Source: Priapulus caudatus (lineage: Eukaryota > Priapulida > Priapulimorpha > Priapulimorphida > Priapulidae). From it: a stretch of 52,181 nucleotides of DNA. The stretch lies in the NCBI RefSeq assembly GCF_000485595.1, contig NW_014577615.1, positions 12,479-64,659 on the forward strand, read 5' to 3'. Position 1 is the stretch's first letter, and each line of letters begins with the position of its first letter. A program made the position numbers and the translations under genes. The notes beneath the pieces were generated by a model, which searched no databases, was not told the DNA's origin, and was given only the letters and a program-made list of their open reading frames with translations. Below are positions 47,201 through 52,181 of this stretch, in pieces.

Positions 47201-47519
47201 CAGACTCAGCACGGCTGGCCGTGGTGTACGTATGAGTGCCAAAATGATGTTACAGTGTGCCTTAATCACTGACACTATTTTACTTTTACTTTTAAGTTTT
47301 AGTTTTAGTTTTATCAGATTTTTTATCCATGAAAAAAACTGTCGTCAGTACATGTATTTGTATCTGAATTCATGCAATAAAGATTTAATAATAATAAAAT
47401 AAGGTTAATTTCATACCCGTGTACATGATTTATAATAAAGAATATGAATTTTATACCAATGAAACCTGATTCACTTCTTCAGAAGCTAGAAGTGGCAGAT
47501 TGTTTTCGTCGTCCGCCAT
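34164..47519 (-). CDS. ZDHHC17: Ankyrin-repeat palmitoyltransferase, ZDHHC17/HIP14 type (whole gene, 16 coding exons)
   Basis: Exons in transcript order: 47519-47466, 44993-44846, 43730-43649, 43228-43151, 43018-42948, 40020-39882, 39378-39216, 38799-38674, 38060-37921, 37699-37581, 36576-36461, 36185-36029, 35511-35428, 35259-35102, 34815-34718, 34326-34164. Phases are compatible throughout and give 631 residues, against about 632 for human ZDHHC17. The order is a short acidic N terminus, ankyrin repeats (about residues 50-290), membrane helices, the DHHC cysteine-rich domain, two more helices, TTNE and a C-terminal NLVDFF motif. The enzyme transfers palmitate from acyl-CoA to cysteines of membrane-associated proteins, mostly at Golgi and vesicles, and its ankyrin domain recruits substrates. 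No key residue is missing. The least certain junction is the donor at 37581 (GTCTGT); the stronger-looking GTATAA at 37566 would break the frame. Confidence 0.9.
35586..35899. mobile_element. 314-bp inverted-repeat element with TAATG duplication
   Basis: The ends are CAGGGTTCATAGTAG and the complement of CAGGGTTCGTAGCAGG, with exact TAATG on both sides (35581-35585 and 35900-35904). The interior holds AATAAGTACT inverted repeats. CAGGG ends recall hAT-type elements, but the five-base duplication does not fit hAT. It lies in a ZDHHC17-like intron. Confidence 0.65.
36029..36185 (-). CDS. ZDHHC17: DHHC catalytic exon of the ZDHHC17-like gene
   Basis: It codes [17 protein letters not shown], then the zinc-binding cysteine-rich domain CTTC...KHCSSCNKC and [11 protein letters not shown]. 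The catalytic cysteine of DHHC is at about residue 457 of the predicted protein. All zinc-ligand Cys/His residues I expect are present. The exon leaves one base that joins 35511 to give the family's [17 protein letters not shown]. Confidence 0.95.
36461..38060 (-). CDS. ZDHHC17: ZDHHC17-like membrane exons (38060-37921, 37699-37581, 36576-36461)
   Basis: The first exon codes two hydrophobic stretches ([19 protein letters not shown] and [11 protein letters not shown]). The next gives [20 protein letters not shown] followed by a hydrophobic segment. The third gives [20 protein letters not shown] and [11 protein letters not shown], the conserved lead into the cysteine-rich domain. The introns hold a 192-bp element (38121-38312) and a pogo-like element (36832-37285). 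Confidence 0.82.
36832..37285. mobile_element. 454-bp pogo/Tigger-like MITE
   Basis: The terminal repeats TACAGTAAAAACCCGCGTAT (continuing AAGAACAT) are perfect over 28 bases and bounded by TA, as in the Tc1/mariner-pogo group. The inside consists of diverged TAAGAACCT/AGGCTAA sub-repeats. No transposase frame. Confidence 0.8.
38121..38312. mobile_element. 192-bp inverted-repeat element (MITE) with TAA duplication
   Basis: The ends are AGCCCGGCGCACACGTG and its complement, with TAA on both sides (38118-38120 and 38313-38315). The interior is tandem GTAAAATGACGCATGCGTC and ACTCAACGAAAAT units. TAA is a typical PIF/Harbinger duplication. It is intronic in the ZDHHC17-like gene. Confidence 0.8.
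38674..44993 (-). CDS. ZDHHC17: ZDHHC17-like ankyrin-repeat exons (44993-44846 to 38799-38674)
   Basis: Seven exons code the ankyrin domain. Recognisable family motifs are [135 protein letters not shown] and [11 protein letters not shown]. This domain binds cytosolic substrate motifs in human ZDHHC17. Exons are short (71-163 bases) and all are flanked by clean GT-AG sites. Confidence 0.9.
39598..39803. mobile_element. 206-bp mariner-like MITE
   Basis: The ends are TACTGTACAAGCTGTATATT and the complement of TACTGTATAAGCCGTATATT, bounded by TA. Multiple TTTCGCGAA palindromes lie inside. It is intronic in the ZDHHC17-like gene. Confidence 0.72.
40110..40231. mobile_element. Degenerate second copy of the 44496-44725 element
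   Basis: The 40179-40231 part matches the right end of that element with few changes (CCCAGGGTATGTTCCGGCAG then GTACCCCGGGGGACATA). A weaker match to its left end (CCCAGGGTACT) lies near 40137. The limits are uncertain. Confidence 0.5.
40242..40358. repeat. 117-bp near-perfect hairpin
   Basis: Arms of about 50 bases (TAGTCCGAGATTCCCCTGAC and onward) are inverted with two mismatches around a short loop. CTAG/TAGTA-rich palindromic DNA adjoins on the right (40359-40430). It could be a tiny non-autonomous transposon. Confidence 0.75.
40530..41132. repeat. 600-bp fold-back palindrome in ZDHHC17-like intron
   Basis: Arms of about 290-300 bases are inverted with a few percent mismatch. The outer ends read AGAACATACTATGGCAATTT and its complement. 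The centre, at about 40835-40860, has GCGCTAGCGC. No coding frame of significance. The outer flanks share degenerate TCTAGAGCTAT-like strings. Confidence 0.85.
41174..41222. repeat. (TAG)n microsatellite
   Basis: Pure TAG/GTA units ending in CTAGTACTAGAG. Confidence 0.95.
41223..42947. other. Intronic DNA, partly repeat-like
   Basis: No exon seen. At 41830-42140 the strings CTAACTTAGCATGC, GCTAGCTTAGTCCGG and CTAAACTAATCCGG recur in both orientations, suggesting remains of another inverted-repeat element. I could not define its ends. Confidence 0.4.
44496..44725. mobile_element. 230-bp inverted-repeat element with exact 9-bp target duplication
   Basis: Terminal repeats start GCTCATAGGGTCTATGTCCC and extend about 45 bases. 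CATACTCAT is duplicated exactly at 44487-44495 and 44726-44734. Nine-base duplications with long terminal repeats fit Mutator-like elements. It is intronic in the ZDHHC17-like gene and a decayed relative sits near 40180. Confidence 0.85.
45300..45810 (+). pseudogene. LINE 3' fragment (non-LTR retrotransposon reverse transcriptase C-terminal region)
   Basis: An open frame at 45319-45651 contains [19 protein letters not shown], then [17 protein letters not shown] and [11 protein letters not shown]. These are hallmarks of the region after the reverse transcriptase in Jockey/CR1-like LINEs. After the stop, the frame near 45655-45770 still resembles the usual YS..PR...W.. C-terminal motif. It is truncated at the 5' end and not functional. 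It lies in the first large ZDHHC17-like intron, in the opposite orientation to that gene. Confidence 0.75.
45850..46225. repeat. Direct repeat of about 35 bp flanking 340 bp
   Basis: GGCTAATTTCTACAAAGTAC followed by (A/T)ACGTTGAACTTTTG occurs near 45850 and again near 46189. The sequence between has no clear coding potential. It may be a duplicated fragment or an insertion boundary. Confidence 0.6.
46540..47250 (+). pseudogene. Gag-like retroelement fragment, split by a 191-bp insertion
   Basis: Pieces such as [31 protein letters not shown] and YLRRWFKP resemble the SCAN-like capsid region of Ty3/gypsy-type gag proteins. A stop after ILEP (about 46649), the insertion at 46740-46930 and missing flanks show that it is dead. 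The frame before the insertion and the frame after it are compatible once the insertion and one 8-base duplication are discounted. No pol is present. Confidence 0.6.
46740..46930. mobile_element. 191-bp inverted-repeat element with telomere-like core and 8-bp duplication
   Basis: The terminal repeats are GGCCCAAGGATAGAGAACAT and the complement of GGTTCAAGGATAGAGAACAT, running on to CCAATAAAACCAATGT. CACGGCGC is duplicated at 46732-46739 and 46931-46938. The interior (46785-46850) is a degenerate CCCTAA/CCTTAA array followed by TA-rich sequence. The eight-base duplication fits hAT-like or related transposons. Confidence 0.85.
47466..47519 (-). CDS. ZDHHC17: ZDHHC17-like first coding exon
   Basis: The ATG is at 47519-47517 and the exon codes [18 protein letters not shown], then a CAG/GTTTCA donor. 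It is 18 full codons and so joins exon 2 (EEDGSVLTR) in phase 0. The short acidic Met-Ala start is plausible for this family. The 5' leader would lie above 47519, where a long AT microsatellite begins at about 47614. An intron of about 2.5 kb follows and holds LINE and gag-like fragments. Confidence 0.65.
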
Positions 47520-47612
47520 GATAGAAAACTACCCTGCATTCAAGAGTAGTCCAGTCCAGCATTCGTTTACATTCGCTCGTAGCAGAGCGTATAAATCACC
47601 TGATATATCTTA

Positions 47613-47613
<1 letters not shown>

Positions 47614-47645
<32 letters not shown>

Positions 47646-47700
47646 CATATATTATCATATATTATATATTATGATGATAAATGATTTTATATAATTTTAT
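47614..47700. repeat. (TA)n microsatellite upstream of the ZDHHC17-like start
   Basis: ATATAT run followed by ATATTATCATA units, about 95 bases or more beyond the proposed ATG in the 5' direction of that gene. Confidence 0.9.
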
Positions 47701-48083
47701 AAATTTTATATGCGCTGCCCTCGGAGCAAGGACTTGCCTCAGATGCCTGCTTGCCTAACAAGGAGATGACGCGGATTGGCTGTGCCGCTTTTTCGCAATC
47801 AAGGGCGTCATCTATGACCATAATTCAGCTGACAGACGGCTGTGCAGACCACGGGATGCTCTATAATGCATAAATCTATTATATATTATATATATATATA
47901 GAGATATATTATAGAGATCAGTGGTGCAGACTGGTTATTTCTATGGTGCAGACCGAACTCAAATTTGGGCCCGTAGGACCGTATGGTAGGACATATCTTA
48001 TATGGTTATGTTTACATTTAACTTCACAATTAAATGAACGTAATTTTTCTTCAGATAAAATTCTTATAGGTATCATGTATGAC

Positions 48084-48762
48084 CAGTGGCGTAGCCAGCC
48101 AATTGGAAACAGGGGGGCCAAGGCGTAGGAGCGAACGGCGACCGAGGGGGTTAGGGTGTGGAGGGGGATATCCCCTCCACGGCTAGGAGATTTTGTGAAA
48201 ATTCCATGTAGCATGAAAATGGCATTTTCTGCACACTAAAAGGTTCAGTATTAGGGGGTAACTTATGATGCAGAGATAGTGGCATATGCTAATCCCTTCC
48301 ATATGAACCCCCCTTCCTCGCTTTTATTTTTTCCAACTCGATCCGATCAACAACCACCATGGGATCGATGGCCCTGGCTGTGCCGCCGGAAGGCTGCGTG
48401 GGAGGTTACACGACGCGAGGTGGTGAGGCGCCGTTAGCTAGGACCATAAATGGGGTACGAAGCCATGTTTTTCAGGGAGGCGAGAAGAAAAGCGAGTTAA
48501 GCCGGACCACGGTGATGAAGCGAATTTCTCGAACGGGGGGAGGGTGTTTCGGCCTCCCACGGAGTAGGGGTAAAATTTTTTGAAATGATGTGCATCAAAA
48601 ATGGCGATTTTTCAGCTTTCATTTTCATTATTAGGTGTAGGTAATCAGCCTGTATAGACCAATCCCATTCAGGCCCGGTTCGGTCTTAATTTTTCGTACT
48701 CTCGCGAATCAAGAGGGGTCATGGCCTCCGTGTGGTGCCCCCCCCCTTTAGCTACGCTATTG
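48084..48762. mobile_element. hAT-like non-autonomous element
   Basis: It begins CAGTGGCGTAGCC and ends with the complement of CAATAGCGTAGC. GGGGGG/CCCCCC tracts lie just inside both ends and GTGTGGAGGGGGATATCCCC inside. CAGTGGCGTAGC ends are typical of hAT elements. No matching eight-base duplication was found, so the copy is probably old. Confidence 0.55.
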
Positions 48763-50459
48763 TCCTCATTCAAGCACTGACGGGAAGTGACTGCGAATTA
48801 GTTTGATTCTGTGTTTGTTAGCAGGTACCATGCACTGTTCATGTTATCCGTCATAAACTGTTTTCAGTTCCTCATATAAAAGTTAAAAGTTAAATTATTT
48901 TTTTGAAAACAGTAGAGGCCATTTAATGAAATCGATAAAGTCTACCGGAAAAAAACAGGTAGATGTGTTGGAACCTGCACTGATCACATGCAATTTTATT
49001 TAAATACAAAATTTACATCGTTAGAAGTACATATAGCCGTTAAAGATCACATTTAACTTTTGTTCGTATTAAAAAATGTTTCTTGTTATCCTCTGATGAG
49101 AGAACTAAAAACCCATATTGAAATTGATTCCAAATAAAAACAAAGGTAGGCTGCCAATATAGGCCCTCTATTAAAATAAAAAGGAATTTACCAATGAAAA
49201 GAATTGTTTTGCCTCCCCTGAATAAGAGAACAGGTTTACTTAAAAAGTGTTGAAATCGGATTGAAATAAAAAAACGAGGTTTCTGCAAAATGGCCGTATA
49301 TCAGTTGCAGAATATATGCAACAGTATGTCACAAAGCATTTCCATTCTTTTTTTTCTGTCAATAAGAGTTCAAACCATAAAATTCAATCAAAGCCAACTT
49401 GCAACACACCAAATCTGAGCAAAGAGGGAATTATCCTCTCTTCTTTAGTCATGTTTGTCGTGCTTTTGCTCTTGTGCCTGCTGGCAGATTCTGCAAAATC
49501 CAAAAGTCAGTCTTCTCGTCGATTTTTGAGGATTCGTTGACATAAGTGTCATTCACTAACTCTCTGTTCAACGAAAAGCGAGAATGGAGTAGGCAGAGAA
49601 TCGTGGCTGGGTTTTGTAGAACGAAGTTAGATTTGACAATGCTTCATTTTGGAGATGAAGTTCGTTCAGACAGCGATGCAGAACGTACAGGAATTGTGGC
49701 CAGTCCTGTTGAAAGACGCGTGGGAGAGCAGGCAAAAAAATTTGTGTTCTGTTTTGTTTGCAATCAACAGGCTGGGCCATGGCCCCCTTGTGTCCCCCCT
49801 TTCGACCCTCTACGCCAGTGCATGTCTGATTGTTATAACGTACTTGTATAACACAATCGTGAGTGCCCAGTGTAAGATGGTAAACTGGTAATAAGAATCA
49901 TCGTGATACACTTGTATAACAATGACGTGATAACATTGGTATACAATCATCGGCTAACACATGGTATAGGACCAGTACCAGCGCCGCGACACAAACTTCT
50001 AGAGAGGAAAACACGACTGCGCAGAAGGAGTTAGTGCAACGGTAAATCACTATCATGCCTCCGGCACCCGCCCGTCTCTAATCCACTCGCTGATGCCGCA
50101 TCCGCATCCCCCAACATGCTTCTCTTTCCGCTGTGTTCTCGCTCTCCGTTGCCCGCCAATCAGAAACAGCAGACACAAACAAACAACACAACAACAAAAC
50201 AACAACAATAACAACTACGATGACGACGTTACGCAATCCCGCCCCTCCGGTACAGACAGAACTCACAGAATGATTGGAGCTCAATACAGATCTGCGGTCA
50301 GCGCAAGGAAGCTAACACGACTCTCTGTGGCATAAAGCCGACGGCTTCCGCACGCACTAGGCGCTAAAGACTCCTGGCACAGTCAAGAGTCAGGATGCCG
50401 GTGTTGCTACGAGGAGCATTGGGCGTTTTGTCCAAGAGTCGTGCAGCCGAGTCCCTTAT
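48763..50459. other. Non-coding DNA, no gene recognised
   Basis: Two diverged copies of a sequence with TGARAGAAC and GAAATYGRATT-like strings occur at 49090-49290. An open frame at 49546-49851 (plus) has no recognisable motif. I see nothing I can call. Confidence 0.35.
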
Positions 50460-50895
50460 TGTGCACGCGCGCTAGCTGTACACTACACGCGGGCGTCTAC
50501 CTGCGGCCTGCCGTACAATAGCGTGCAGCGTGAGTGTAGTCTGCGTGCACAGATGCACATGACCGCATGCGTGCATGTGTAATGTGCGGCGATACGCTGC
50601 TTGTACGTGCGCCGCACGTTGTGTATGCTGCGGGTACGCGTGTATGTGCACGCTACGCGTGTATCGTGCCAGCCGCTGTACGTGCGCGCATGACGTGTAC
50701 GCGCACGCATGCGTGTACGTTGCACGCACGCTGTATGCCGCACGCACGCGTGTATGGCACGCACGCGTGTATGCGCACGCAGCGTATTGTACGCGCCCAA
50801 CGCCATTGCGCTGTACGTCGCACGCACGCCGTGTATGTGCACGCCATGCGCGGCCGTCATCGTGAACGTGCACGCACGCGTGTAACGTGGTGCAG
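50460..50895. repeat. CpG-rich alternating purine/pyrimidine repeat block
   Basis: Irregular repeats of CGCACGC and GTGTATG/GTGTACG give long alternating purine-pyrimidine stretches with many CpGs. All frames on both strands stay open, which is expected from the repeat and is not evidence for a protein. Confidence 0.8.
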
Positions 50896-50899
50896 TGTG

Positions 50900-51325
50900 T
50901 GTTAGGGTAGGGTTAGGGTGAGGTATATATATATACCCTAACAAAACCCCTACTTTTAAACTATATATATATACCCCTAACCCTAATATATATGATATAT
51001 ATATAGGGTTAGCGGTATATATATATATGAGGGTTAGGCGTATATAGATATATAACCCTCACCCTAAACCCTACCCCTAAACCCTAACCTCCTTACCACA
51101 CCACACACGTACACGCTGCGTTGTAGGCTGACCTATCATATACTACTCATATTGGTTAGGGTTATACTATATACTAATATATATATATCATATATATACC
51201 CTAACCTATATATATATATATATTCATATACCCTAACCTATAAGTATATATATATATACCCCTAACCCTATATATATAGTATATATATATATATATATAT
51301 ACCCTAACCCTATAATATACGTATA
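50900..51325. repeat. Telomere-like (TTAGGG/CCCTAA) units interspersed with (TA)n
   Basis: Short GGGTTAGGG or CCCTAACCC blocks alternate with TATATATATA runs in both orientations. A smaller occurrence lies at 51992-52050. It is interior in this window, so it is not a plain telomere end unless the contig is misjoined. Confidence 0.85.
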
Positions 51326-52059
51326 TATATACTATACTATACTATATATCAAGAGTAGATACAGATAACAACACAACGCAACACAACACACGCAATAACA
51401 CACAGGAAACAACTCTAAATCTCGAATTTTGCACAATCTCCGATGAAGAACCCCCTGCGAGACCGCGCTCCAGTTATTGATATCGCGAACACAAGAAAAT
51501 TGACATACTATCTTACTTATAGAGTGAATATACAATAATAACAATATTTCTCTGTCTTAGTAGGTTTAGGCAGGTGTTGGTGATAGAGAGAGTATAACAT
51601 GTACGGACGCGCACTGGTAGGTATCAAGTACATAAACCCCTAATCGGCGGCACGCTAAAAGTATTGGCGCGCACCGATAGCCTTCTAATAATGTCTAACA
51701 CGAAGGCAACACAGCTCGCCAAAAAGTCGCCATTTTAGCGGGGTAAATTTATCGAATTCAGCTCGTGCGAAGATTACGATTTACAGCCAATCGCTAGCAA
51801 ATATATGTAAGACGAATATCAGTACCATGAAGCGTGAGTGCTTCAGTGGTCATAATAAGCCTGCAGAACGTGATACACCTTGACTTTCTTTATTCCCGGT
51901 CGACTGTACAAATTGCTTGATTTGAGAAAAGATTCGGTTAAAAAGCGGGAACTGGTGTGTAACTCTTCCGTTTTTATCTACTCTTCGCAGTGATATATAT
52001 ATACCCTCAACCTACGGTCACATGATACATATATATATATTACCGTAACCCTTATCCAG

Positions 52060-52181
52060 ACGCCCCACGCGTACTGTTCCGCGGGTCGACGCTGACCCGC
52101 TCGACTCGCCAGTCCGCGCCAGCCATCGCAGGTCGTCAGTGCTAACACGCGCTGACACAAGTTCACGTAGAACGGCTCCTG
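52060..52181 (-). CDS. Possible partial exon at the window edge, unassigned
   Basis: The minus strand from 52181 is open and CpG-rich, coding QEPFYVNLCQRVLALTTCD and then a Trp/Gly/Arg stretch. FYVNLC weakly recalls the start of a mannose-6-phosphate-receptor homology repeat. No clear splice donor is seen before the TA/telomere-like sequence. It may equally be chance. Confidence 0.22.

Noticed and set aside
50472-50944. Several overlapping His/Arg/Thr and Cys/Val frames on both strands
   Set aside because: Produced by the CGCACGC/GTGTATG repeat block; no conserved domain or splice structure.
1-52181. CRISPR array, operon or bacterial mobile system
   Set aside because: The direct repeats are coding minisatellites or microsatellites without spacers, and gene structure is clearly intron-containing and animal-type.

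Overview
This window looks like nuclear DNA of an invertebrate animal. Genes are split by many GT-AG introns, both recognisable genes belong to animal families, and introns and intergenic DNA are full of microsatellites, short non-autonomous DNA transposons, a tRNA-derived SINE and retroelement debris. TTAGGG-type telomere-like repeats occur at two interior places. I cannot fix the phylum from the sequence.

Layout. (1) 1-5190: no gene I can support; a tRNA-Arg-derived SINE, a 408-bp inverted-repeat transposon and simple repeats. (2) 5191-31789, plus strand: one gene whose ten consistently phased exons end in a single-pass membrane protein. The membrane-proximal exons match the KIAA1549 (UPF0606/DUF3827) family. 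Its ectodomain is one roughly 18-kb exon coding a Thr/Asn/Ser-rich, mucin-like repeat protein. From about 18054 to 21950 the same repeats continue but are riddled with small insertions and deletions; a module at 18029 recurs intact at 21968. I read this block as poorly corrected sequence, not as the end of the gene. If it is intact in life the protein is about 6,700 residues. (3) 31843-32181: an assembly gap of 339 N inside a GA microsatellite just after the stop codon. (4) 34164-47519, minus strand: a complete ZDHHC17 (HIP14)-type ankyrin-repeat palmitoyltransferase. I can place 16 coding exons with compatible phases giving 631 residues. Its introns hold at least six inverted-repeat elements, several with exact target-site duplications. 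(5) 45300-47250: a LINE 3' fragment, and a gag-like retroelement fragment split by a 191-bp transposon that carries telomere-like repeats. The gag-like fragment lies around the first ZDHHC17 intron. (6) 47520-52181: repeat-rich DNA with a hAT-like element, a CpG-rich alternating purine/pyrimidine block and a telomere-like/TA array. A possible partial exon sits at the right edge on the minus strand.

The two genes are tail to tail, with 2.4 kb between stop codons. Both products are membrane proteins: one a giant cell-surface mucin-like protein with a juxtamembrane cysteine, the other an S-acyltransferase of Golgi/vesicle membranes. A functional link is possible but not shown. All family assignments rest on recognising conserved motifs by eye; no database search was run.
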